The position numbers were made by a program, and so were the translations under genes. From Dyadobacter sp. CY343 (GTDB lineage: Bacteria; Bacteroidota; Bacteroidia; Cytophagales; Spirosomataceae), in contig NZ_JAJUXK010000004.1 in NCBI RefSeq assembly GCF_021390335.1, forward strand, positions 496,001-560,000: a DNA stretch of 64,000 nt. The letters run 5' to 3'. The notes beneath the pieces are model-generated. The model saw only the letters and a program-made list of their open reading frames with translations. It ran no database searches and was not told where the DNA came from. Below are positions 52,506 through 60,549 of the stretch, in pieces; positions within the stretch are counted from its first letter, which is position 1, and each line of letters starts with the position of its first letter.

Positions 52506-52938
52506 GAAGGGTAAGAACACAACACTTTCCACGCTGGTCGTCGATGGAAAGCCGTATCAGTACATTCTGGAAGATGTCGACCGCGACTTGTTTGAGACCA
52601 CCCCGCTTGAAGAAATCAGTCGCATAAAAGTACCGGCACGTACCGCCATTCCTGTCGGGCGCTATGAGGTGGCCATCACCTATTCAAACCGGTTCAAGCG
52701 TCAGATGATCATCCTGATCGGCGTTCCTGGCTTCGCTGGAATACGGGCGCATTCTGGCAATACCCACCTTCACACCGAAGGATGCCTGATACCTGGTGAA
52801 AAGTACGGCACCGAAAGTGGGGACTACATAGTTGGCAATAGCCGAGTAGCAACCGACAAACTGCAATCGCTGGTTGCGTCGGTGCTGGCCAAGGGTGAAA
52901 AAGTTTATTGGACAATCGAACAGAAATACGATCAATGA
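52480..52938 (+). CDS. DUF5675 family protein, probable peptidoglycan-active
   Basis: 152 residues. The sequence order RKKGKNTTLSTLVVDGKPY, YILEDVDRD, RTAIPVGRYEVAITYSNRF, GFAGIRAHSGNTHLHTEGCL and YGTESGDYIV matches DUF5675. The H-x-G-N-x-x-x-x-T-x-G-C block resembles L,D-transpeptidase active sites. Next to the holin, it may be the lytic or cell-wall enzyme of the element. Overlaps the next gene by 4 bases. Confidence 0.75.
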   Translation: MEIKSTRRKKGKNTTLSTLVVDGKPYQYILEDVDRDLFETTPLEEISRIKVPARTAIPVGRYEVAITYSNRFKRQMIILIGVPGFAGIRAHSGNTHLHTEGCLIPGEKYGTESGDYIVGNSRVATDKLQSLVASVLAKGEKVYWTIEQKYDQ

Positions 52939-53795
52939 TCAAAATCAGCATCAACGGTCAGGAATTTGACCTACCAGAGAATTGGACGGAAGTAGACAAA
53001 AAGAAGCTGCCTGAGCTGCTGCGCAATGTTTTTGTTGCTTCCGAAAGCAGGATTGCTTACCACAACATCCTTCGTGTTGTGCTGGGTTTCGAGCAGAAAA
53101 AGTGGAACCGGCTCATGAACCAATTCTTTGGCAGATCTTCCACCGCCAGAAACATGGATGCCAGCTCGACAGCTCTGGCAGACCTGCTCAGGGTGCTTTC
53201 ATGGATGTGGAAAAGTGATCTGACGATCGCACCGTTTGAAAGCTTCGAGGTGGATGGCAAAGACTGGCTACTTTTTAATGACGGTTTCCGCAGCATGAGC
53301 TTTGGCGAGTTGACCGACGCTTACATTCATGCGCAGGCATTTATAAAGCAGCTGATCGAAGGGGAAGAGCGGCTCAATATGCTGGTGGCTACTTTGTGCC
53401 GGCCGAAGCGCGCTGGCGATTTTAAAAACGATCCTTCGTGGAATGGTGATGACCGCGAAGACTACAACGAGCATATCGCCCAGCTCCGATCCAAGCAGAT
53501 CGAATATGCTTACTTCGAGCAGAAGGTGTTGGTGCTGGTTTATTTTCTTGGATCGGTCAAAAACTTCTTTTCTTATTTCGACCTGTTCGAAAACGATGGC
53601 ACACCGCCAGTTCCGGACGAATTCCCGGGGCAAAGCATGATCAAAAATCAGCACCTGCTCTCCGAGAAGTCAATCTTTGGCAACATGTCACACACCAAAA
53701 AGGCGAACGTGCACGAGGTCTTCCAGTTTCTCGAAGAGCATCACAAGGATGTTAAAGCAGAAATTGAACGCCACAAGCAGGCCAATCAAAATTAA
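52935..53795 (+). CDS. Hypothetical phage structural protein
   Basis: 286 residues from ATG 52935 (ATGA overlap with the previous stop). N-terminus KISINGQEFDLPENWTEVDKKKLPEL is a beta-start common in tail-associated Bacteroidota phage proteins; the rest is helical. No family recognised. Confidence 0.6.
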   Translation: MIKISINGQEFDLPENWTEVDKKKLPELLRNVFVASESRIAYHNILRVVLGFEQKKWNRLMNQFFGRSSTARNMDASSTALADLLRVLSWMWKSDLTIAPFESFEVDGKDWLLFNDGFRSMSFGELTDAYIHAQAFIKQLIEGEERLNMLVATLCRPKRAGDFKNDPSWNGDDREDYNEHIAQLRSKQIEYAYFEQKVLVLVYFLGSVKNFFSYFDLFENDGTPPVPDEFPGQSMIKNQHLLSEKSIFGNMSHTKKANVHEVFQFLEEHHKDVKAEIERHKQANQN

Positions 53796-53796
53796 T

Positions 53797-54267
53797 ATGA
53801 ACCCTACCAAAACAAAATTCTGGCCATACCTATCCCCTATCTTGGAAGCCCAGAAGGCGGCTAACGGTGTGATGTATGTGGAAATGAGCGATGCCAACGG
53901 ACTTGATAGAATGATGGCAGACAGCCGTTCTGAGGACGTTTACCCCGGAATTTTCGTCTTTCGCCCCAAATACACAACCCAGCTGATTGAGAACCATCTG
54001 TTGGTGGTCAATTTCAATACTCAATTTTATGCCTGGTGTAAGGCAGGGCTGGACGACCGAGATGAGCAGGACGCTGCTTTTGACAAAGCAGAAACGATCC
54101 TGAGCGCGATTATCGAAAAATTGCAACATGATGCGCGTGAGTATAGAAACTATCTGGACTTCAATTCGATATCGGTAGAGCCAGTCGTATATTTAGGTGC
54201 GGATGCAGCCTATGGCTATGAAGTAAAAATGAAACTTGGACTCCCTGCAAATGAAATTTTTTGTTAA
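53797..54267 (+). CDS. Hypothetical phage structural protein
   Basis: 156 residues from ATG 53797, 1 base after the upstream stop; the longer frame has an unrelated overlap. Acidic, mixed alpha/beta. No family recognised, but its size and place suit a tail-completion or minor tail role. Confidence 0.55.
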   Translation: MNPTKTKFWPYLSPILEAQKAANGVMYVEMSDANGLDRMMADSRSEDVYPGIFVFRPKYTTQLIENHLLVVNFNTQFYAWCKAGLDDRDEQDAAFDKAETILSAIIEKLQHDAREYRNYLDFNSISVEPVVYLGADAAYGYEVKMKLGLPANEIFC

Positions 54268-54448
54268 CCTTCTCAACCCGCGTGCTGTTGGCTTTTGGAT
54301 AGTCTGGACACTTCTATCGCCGATCGTATTTGTCCGCTTCCTTTTCAGTGATCTGATCAACCTGCGGTTCCGCTACTGGACCGCCTGGATAAAAACCGGA
54401 CTGGTCAGAATGTCGGTGTATGATCAGATGGTCAAAACCAAAAGGTAA
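54251..54448 (+). CDS. Small membrane protein in the tail module
   Basis: 65 residues, one or two hydrophobic segments (AVGFWIVWTLLSPIVFVRFLF) and a basic C-terminus. Overlaps the upstream gene by 17 bases. Function unknown. A 56-base gap follows before the next large gene. Confidence 0.55.
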   Translation: MKFFVNLLNPRAVGFWIVWTLLSPIVFVRFLFSDLINLRFRYWTAWIKTGLVRMSVYDQMVKTKR

Positions 54449-54504
54449 AACCGTCCTTTTCTCAGGCTTGAAGGCGGGCAAAATTCGTAGAAAGGAAACT
54501 TTCT

Positions 54505-56532
54505 ATGATCGACGCAACTGCATCTGACCTATCTTACCTACCGCTCAAATTCAGTCGGAACAAGCTCACCCATATTATTGAAGCGGCCGACACCGCGCTA
54601 ACCAGCCGGGTCGGACTGAAATATTATTTGGGATTAAGCATTCCGGAATTTCCATTCTCAGACAATTTCGAGGAGCTTCACACCTCCGAAGGGCGCGAAC
54701 GGCCAGTCGATAACCAATCGGGCATACAAGTATTTGCCGGCGCCGAGTTCCGGTATAATTCAGGCCGCAATGGGAAAATAGACGGACTGCTTTCTTACAC
54801 AAAGCCCAAACAAAAGCAGGATCACCTCTCTGTTTCGCTTTCTCAAACGATGGCTTTCCAGCTAACCGAAATGGTTAAAGGGGGCGAACCTGCGGTTGAG
54901 ACAATAAACCCGCTCCCTAAGATGTATGCCATTAAGGCCGGCCTGAGCAATGAAGACTTTTTCGCTTACGGAGAAAACTTTTGGAAAAAGTGGCAGACCG
55001 GTAAGCGGCAATTCTTGACCTGGCAGCCCAATAATAAGCGCGTTGATACCGGCCAGGAAGAATACCTGTATTTTCTGGTGAATTTTACACCCAAGCCTAC
55101 CGAGCTACATTTGCGGGTTCAGTACTACTTGGAATCAGGCCAAAGCTCAGAAGCGATTACTGTCAAAACAATGGCTAATCCGCCTCTTTACTCAGTGATC
55201 TGCTGTCCGGTCGGGATTGATATACTTGGCATTCCCGCCGAGTGCATTCAATACGACGTTTGGCTGAGCAATGAAGACAATGAGCGGGTCAGCGAGGTTC
55301 GCAGTTTTCTGATGGATCACATCAATGAAGTGTTCGACCGAAGTATCCTCTTTGTAAATTCTTTGGGCGGATGGGATACACTCAGACTTACCGGTCAGAT
55401 GCAGCGCATGCTCAAAGTGGCACAAAGTGCCGCAGAGATTGAGCGGCCAGCCGATGCACCGGTGGACTTTTCAGAATTAAAAATCATCACCATTCAAGGT
55501 GAGTACGAATTCCAAATCAGCACAGGCTATTTCAAGCGGGACGCAATCTCCTATTTGAAATATCTGGACGAGTTGCTTTTGAGCGATGAAATGTACCTGA
55601 TCACCGATAAGGGGCACCGGCCATTGCAGCTGATAACAAGTAACCTTGTTGACCAGGCTGACAATCAGGACCTGATTGCCCGGACTTTCAGCTTCCGGAT
55701 ACTTGACACGGTAGAAAATTATTCAGATTTACCTGCTGCTGAGCGCGCTGCTGAAAGGGAGACCAGCTGGCGCGGCTTGTCTGTCCGGCAGGTGCTTGAC
55801 TCTTTCGGCAAGAGAACGGGATATTTGGCGTTCGAAAAGCTGGAAAAGGTTTATGCCGACGACAACAGCTTGTTTAAGCCTTATACGGTCAAAAGCAACT
55901 CCCAGGGCGATCCGGATTACATTGAGCCGATCTGGGATAGCACCATCATAGTTGGCAGTACGCCATTCCCAAACAAGGCCATTTCCCGATTGGGTAGTTT
56001 CAAAAGGTCAAATTGCACACCCGGCTATGTTGGCGGACAAGCAACAATAGCAGTACCAGCCGGGGCCTATGGAGGAGAAAACGCAGGCGATGCTGATGCT
56101 TTGGCCGAAGCCCGCTTTGACAGTTTGGACACCCAGGCTTATGCTCAAAGTAATGGAACTTGTACGCTCAACAATGTTCCTGTTCACTTTGCTATCCTTC
56201 ATAAAATCCCGATGGGCGTGGGCAATGTTGTAGTGGGCAGCTCGGATGCAGGACCCGTTGTGGATCTTCGAATTTCGGCAGTTGAGCTTATTTCAAATAC
56301 GATTGGACAAAATCCACCAGAAACAAGGATTTCGGATAATTCCTATAATCCCGGAACCTACAATTTCATTGTACAAGTGGAATATTCTAACCCTCAGATC
56401 AGGAAATGCAAAATCACCATCCCAAGCAAAAACAGGGAAATTATCGTCAATAAGGCCGGCTATTACGCCTTTGACAATGTTGTCGTCAATAGCAGCGACG
56501 AGCCGCTCACCTTTGAAGTCACTAATTTATGA
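54505..56532 (+). CDS. Large tail-associated protein with DUF5977-like domain
   Basis: 675 residues. The first ~450 residues show no family by eye. Residues around 490-560 (KAISRLGSFKRSNCTPGYVG, TIAVPAGAYGGENAGDADAL, AQSNGTCTL) fit DUF5977, a short Cys-pair domain found in Bacteroidota phage and surface proteins. A C-terminal beta-sandwich follows (YNFIVQVEYSNPQIRKCKI). Probably a baseplate or tail-fibre protein. Overlaps the next gene by 4 bases. Confidence 0.65.
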   Translation: MIDATASDLSYLPLKFSRNKLTHIIEAADTALTSRVGLKYYLGLSIPEFPFSDNFEELHTSEGRERPVDNQSGIQVFAGAEFRYNSGRNGKIDGLLSYTKPKQKQDHLSVSLSQTMAFQLTEMVKGGEPAVETINPLPKMYAIKAGLSNEDFFAYGENFWKKWQTGKRQFLTWQPNNKRVDTGQEEYLYFLVNFTPKPTELHLRVQYYLESGQSSEAITVKTMANPPLYSVICCPVGIDILGIPAECIQYDVWLSNEDNERVSEVRSFLMDHINEVFDRSILFVNSLGGWDTLRLTGQMQRMLKVAQSAAEIERPADAPVDFSELKIITIQGEYEFQISTGYFKRDAISYLKYLDELLLSDEMYLITDKGHRPLQLITSNLVDQADNQDLIARTFSFRILDTVENYSDLPAAERAAERETSWRGLSVRQVLDSFGKRTGYLAFEKLEKVYADDNSLFKPYTVKSNSQGDPDYIEPIWDSTIIVGSTPFPNKAISRLGSFKRSNCTPGYVGGQATIAVPAGAYGGENAGDADALAEARFDSLDTQAYAQSNGTCTLNNVPVHFAILHKIPMGVGNVVVGSSDAGPVVDLRISAVELISNTIGQNPPETRISDNSYNPGTYNFIVQVEYSNPQIRKCKITIPSKNREIIVNKAGYYAFDNVVVNSSDEPLTFEVTNL

Positions 56533-57956
56533 TCAGACTAAATGGCTTTGAGGTCTATGTACCTGCCAGACAAAGTATCGCCTACCAGCTTTTGAACCCA
56601 CACCTGCTCTATGATCAAATACCGTCATCACAGGCAGACATTCCTATTTTCCCGGCAGTGCGGACAAACCGCGCAGTCTTTAATTATTGGGAAGAACCGC
56701 AGGCTGGCTCTTACCTTCCTGAAATGCATTATGCGCATTTTGAAAACGGTGAGCTGATTAAGGAAGGCTTTTATCTGCTTACCGAGGCATCGTTCGACAC
56801 CGGATACAAAGGTGCATTTACTGATAAGCTTGGCCTGTTTTTTGGCAAATTCCAGAATGTTTCCTTGCAGCAGATCGATTTCGGTACCTTACCACTAACG
56901 GCACCGGTGCTTCCGGAGATGGTCGACGAGTTGGCAACCGATGGGATTGCTAAAATCTGCTGCTTTCCAACGATTGTAAATGAAAGCTTTTACGGCGCAA
57001 ACGGCGGTGCGATATCGTACGGCGGCAGGATCAATGACTTTTTGCAGACGGATCCGGAAGCTAGCGGATCCTACATCGACAGTCCTGTCGTTCCGCAGTT
57101 TTTCGCTAACTGGATATTGAAGCGGATTGCCCAGGTCACCGGCACAAAAATCATCGGCAGCTTTCTCACCCATCCAGTGTGGAGCAAGCTGATCCTTGCC
57201 AACCTGCGGGAAGTTGAGACCGAAGATATCGTGGTTAAAAACCACCTTCCAGCGTTTTCGGTGGTGCAATTTATTATGGAGCTTCGCAAAATCGCAAACC
57301 TGAAATTTGATTTTAACAGCGTAGAGAAAACGCTTAGAATTGATTTTTGGGAAGATTCGCTTCAATCGGTGACAAAGTTCGATTGGTCGGAAAAAGCTAC
57401 CTATGGTGAACCCAAGACGCCCGAAAACAACACCCGCTTGCAGCTGAGAATGGTCGTGGACGGAAATGATGCGATGGCAAAGGACAAGCCGGCAGAGTTG
57501 GCTGATTATCTTTCCGAAGAAGTGCAAGGGACCCGGAACGGGATCGCGACGCTGGATTTTCGGTTTTCAACCATGCTGATCGATCCGCTCACCGGGCTTG
57601 CCGTTTGCAAGCAGGAAGGGCAAACCAGCCAATTTGCACAGGATGCAAAACCGTGGGGCCCGCGTTTACTTTTTTGGCATGGCGTAGTCGATCTGTACCC
57701 TCGGGCACTTCCAACGCTGGAAGGTATATCGCTCTTTCCAGCGTCGCTGGCCACGACAAGCTGGAAAGAAACGATCGCGCTCCGGAAGCGCTCATTTTAT
57801 CTGAGAAAGGATTTCACAATCACCGAAACCGATATCGCAAAGCTTGATTTCTCTGCCAAATACCACATCAACGGAGTCGATTACATTATCGCTCAATTGA
57901 ACGTTGGGGTACCGATCCGGGGGGTGGCGACAGCGCTATTAATTGGCGGCGTTTAA
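56529..57956 (+). CDS. Tail/baseplate-type protein
   Basis: 475 residues, beginning IRLNGFEVYVPARQSIAYQL, which resembles the N-terminal beta domains of baseplate hub proteins in Bacteroidota phages. No catalytic motif. Its stop lies 3 bases from the convergent ATPase gene; GTTTAA and TTAAAC form a small inverted repeat across both stops. Confidence 0.6.
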   Translation: MIRLNGFEVYVPARQSIAYQLLNPHLLYDQIPSSQADIPIFPAVRTNRAVFNYWEEPQAGSYLPEMHYAHFENGELIKEGFYLLTEASFDTGYKGAFTDKLGLFFGKFQNVSLQQIDFGTLPLTAPVLPEMVDELATDGIAKICCFPTIVNESFYGANGGAISYGGRINDFLQTDPEASGSYIDSPVVPQFFANWILKRIAQVTGTKIIGSFLTHPVWSKLILANLREVETEDIVVKNHLPAFSVVQFIMELRKIANLKFDFNSVEKTLRIDFWEDSLQSVTKFDWSEKATYGEPKTPENNTRLQLRMVVDGNDAMAKDKPAELADYLSEEVQGTRNGIATLDFRFSTMLIDPLTGLAVCKQEGQTSQFAQDAKPWGPRLLFWHGVVDLYPRALPTLEGISLFPASLATTSWKETIALRKRSFYLRKDFTITETDIAKLDFSAKYHINGVDYIIAQLNVGVPIRGVATALLIGGV

Positions 57957-57959
57957 CTA

Positions 57960-59801
57960 TTAAACTAACGTACTCTTACCCTGCAACATTTCAAATGTAT
58001 TTTTAACATCTATTGGTAAAAACTGGTAGTTCGGAATCACATATTTAGCTATAAATACAGCAGTTTTTCTTTCAGCCCCTAATGGATTGAAAGCGGCTCG
58101 GCATGCGGCCTCAATTTTGTGTCCGGGATTTTTAAGATACCACACTGGTAAGTATACCTGTTTGCCATTTAGCAAAGATACACTAGAAAGATCGGTGCTC
58201 TTAATTGAATCATCTGACCAAATCATATTAGAAAACACCTTCATTGTTATTGTATCTATAATCGATTGTAACCTTGGAGAGTCGAATCTATGAATGTCAA
58301 ATATATCTTCGGCAGCCTCAAGGCCATAGTTATGTTTTTCTTTTCCATCAGTTAACGCGAAGCAGGCAATGAACAAAGGATCATAAACAAAGTTTTCGAG
58401 ACAATACCTAGTTTTGTTTGCGAAAACTAGAATTCTATCACTTCCATTGTTTCTCGTATCCCAATCAATTATTCCGAATATTTGACGGTTCCCGTTGCCA
58501 TCATTATATAATTGTTTTGTTAAGGTTTTTACTTTAGCACATCCTGCATCCTCTATCGCCTTTGTTGTAGATATCGAATTATCGGTTCCCCCTACCGACA
58601 CAAAAAGTAAAAGCTGATCGGACTTCAACTCGTCTTTTACGACTAGCTTTTCAAAAAGTTTCTCGTAAAAATATTGATCAGTTTCCGCTTCTGTGAAAAC
58701 TTGCTTTCTGTTTTCTATTGAAACATTTAGGGTTGTTAGGCCTTTTGTTAGTGCCCTAATCGCTTCATTTCGCCCACATTCCACAGGATATCCAACATCC
58801 TTATGCATTATGAAAATACCTGATTCCGGTGGGGCCAATGCGACAGTACTTGGTGAATGAGTCGTCATGATCACTTTGATAGATTTTTCTTTGACAAGGA
58901 CATCGTAAAGTGCTGTCAAAAATTTATCGGCCAGAGATGGATGGAGATAGGCGTCTGGTTCATCAAGTAGAAGTAGTTCAGGTGGCTGGACGCTTGCTCC
59001 TGTATTATACAATGTCAAAACAAGGGAAAGCAATGACCGTTCACCAGATGAAAGCTTTGTGATGTCAACGGAGAATCCTTTTTCATGAACAAATTTCACA
59101 GCGCTAGGAGGCTCATGATCTTCACTAGGTTGATAAACAATCTTGTAAGAAAAACCAGATCGACTAGAGATCCGATTGAACAGATCCCATGGTGCTTCAA
59201 CATCATCCACCAAAGACGGGTAGTGCTTTTTCTTTAAAGCAAATTGCTTAAATACAAGCGGTATCGACCAATAGAAAAGGTGGTAGGTTGAAAGAGGGGC
59301 AAATATGAAAAAATCAGTTTCCGTGAATTCAACGGCATGCTTCAAGGACGTTTTACAGAGGTTAAAGGCTTGCACTGCCTCTTGATAGCTAACATAAGTT
59401 CTAGAATAGCGTCCTCCATTCTCCGGCTCCCTGTAAAGTAATCGGTGATAACGTGTATTGAGACCTTCCACATCTTCACTTGTCAGTGAATCCTTAAACA
59501 AATATGCTTCAATCAATATCATTATTGGCATAACTTTGTCCCATCTCTGTTTTATCTCATCCAATGCTTCCCTGTAGGCCGAATCGTTAAGCTCGACAGC
59601 AAAGCCTTGCCCCGCGTGGTGAACATGGGTAAGAGCTTGTCCATCATCACTTGTTATTGTTGCCAACTCCATTCCATGCAATGCATTTAGAAGTTGCGTT
59701 TTCCCTGAACCATTCTCACCAGTTAGAAGAACAAAGTCAGGAAGATATATTTCTGATTGGGCTCGAAGAATGTCATTGTCTTGAATAATTGTGAGATTCA
59801 T
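57960..59801 (-). CDS. Single-chain ABC-type ATPase plus TOPRIM-like protein (OLD / fused PARIS-like), candidate anti-phage effector
   Basis: 613 residues, opposite strand to the tail genes. ATPase: Walker A GENGSGKT (28-35), signature LSSGERS (250-256), Walker B ELLLLDEPDAYLHP (275 on), switch THSP (314-317). After residue 365 a TOPRIM/DUF4435-like part: TEAETDQYFYEKLF with acidic Glu371/373 and Asp375, then IIDWD (444-448) and CLENF (467-471). This matches OLD nucleases and the AriA/AriB pair of PARIS if fused. In such systems the ATPase senses a phage product and the TOPRIM domain cuts nucleic acid. No partner gene is adjacent. It interrupts the tail module. Confidence 0.8.
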   Translation of the reverse strand: MNLTIIQDNDILRAQSEIYLPDFVLLTGENGSGKTQLLNALHGMELATITSDDGQALTHVHHAGQGFAVELNDSAYREALDEIKQRWDKVMPIMILIEAYLFKDSLTSEDVEGLNTRYHRLLYREPENGGRYSRTYVSYQEAVQAFNLCKTSLKHAVEFTETDFFIFAPLSTYHLFYWSIPLVFKQFALKKKHYPSLVDDVEAPWDLFNRISSRSGFSYKIVYQPSEDHEPPSAVKFVHEKGFSVDITKLSSGERSLLSLVLTLYNTGASVQPPELLLLDEPDAYLHPSLADKFLTALYDVLVKEKSIKVIMTTHSPSTVALAPPESGIFIMHKDVGYPVECGRNEAIRALTKGLTTLNVSIENRKQVFTEAETDQYFYEKLFEKLVVKDELKSDQLLLFVSVGGTDNSISTTKAIEDAGCAKVKTLTKQLYNDGNGNRQIFGIIDWDTRNNGSDRILVFANKTRYCLENFVYDPLFIACFALTDGKEKHNYGLEAAEDIFDIHRFDSPRLQSIIDTITMKVFSNMIWSDDSIKSTDLSSVSLLNGKQVYLPVWYLKNPGHKIEAACRAAFNPLGAERKTAVFIAKYVIPNYQFLPIDVKNTFEMLQGKSTLV

Positions 59802-59893
59802 ATCACTGGTTTTGTTTGCTTACCTAATAACCCATCAAGTTATTATACTTTAATCAAAATTGTCCTTTCCCCTCTTGAAATAGGCTGGCAACT

Positions 59894-59922
59894 TAGCTAA
59901 CGTAAAAAACCCTCGTTAGCTA
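59894..59922. repeat. Inverted repeat next to the ATPase gene insertion
   Basis: TAGCTAACG (59894-59902) and CGTTAGCTA (59914-59922), perfect 9-base arms, 11-base loop. It ends exactly at the GTG start of the next phage gene and lies upstream of the minus-strand ATPase gene. Could be a terminator, a regulatory hairpin or an insertion mark. Confidence 0.5.
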
Positions 59923-60549
59923 GTGACTGATTTCGAAGATAGCCCAATCCTTCAAAAATTCCTGAATGACTTCATGCTTCGCGTCGAGCGAGCATTGAAA
60001 GATGCTGTTGCACGTGAAGGCGTGGAAGATACCGGTGCGTTGATAGACAGCATCCGGGCTGGCACTGTAACCAAAGGCAAGGGCTGGATCAGCGCACACG
60101 CTGATTTTTCGGAGCTGCTACGGATCAAGGATATGAAGGTGCTGAACTATGGGTCAGTGCCGCCGATCCGTCCGCTGATGGATTGGGTAGAGCGACAAGG
60201 CATTCAGCGGTTTGCTTACGTGCCTGGCTACAAAGGCAATTCCCGTCCGACCGAGGTCGAAAGTATTGAGCGGATCGCCAAAGGCATCCAGTATTACCTG
60301 CGCGCTACCCCAAACATTCGCCGCGGGTACCGGGGTATTTACAATGACCAATTGCGCCTGTTTTTAATCCCGCAATTCTATGAGGATATGCGGGCAGCTG
60401 CCAACGTGTATGCTGCCCAGGCCTTTCGCGAAACCTTCGGTTTTGAGACGACAATCAACCTGCCGACCGAAAATATCAACGCTTCCCGCATCCAGAGTGC
60501 CTGGAACGGCCGCACAACCAAGCTAGCCCGAAAACACGCTGACAAATGA
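59923..60549 (+). CDS. Phage structural protein before the tape measure
   Basis: 208 residues from GTG 59923; the next start, ATG 59974, would remove 17 residues. Its beginning (FLNDFMLRVERALKDAVAREG) and GALIDSIRAG recall HK97-gp10-like neck/tail-completion proteins (helical start followed by a TGxLxxSI phrase). Stop overlaps the tape-measure start (ATGA). Its original neighbour is probably the gene ending at 57956, before the ATPase gene was inserted. Confidence 0.6.
   Translation: MTDFEDSPILQKFLNDFMLRVERALKDAVAREGVEDTGALIDSIRAGTVTKGKGWISAHADFSELLRIKDMKVLNYGSVPPIRPLMDWVERQGIQRFAYVPGYKGNSRPTEVESIERIAKGIQYYLRATPNIRRGYRGIYNDQLRLFLIPQFYEDMRAAANVYAAQAFRETFGFETTINLPTENINASRIQSAWNGRTTKLARKHADK

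Noticed and set aside
56895..57527. Minus-strand frame of 210 codons inside the tail gene
   Set aside because: Antisense to a well-supported 475-residue protein, with no recognisable motif.
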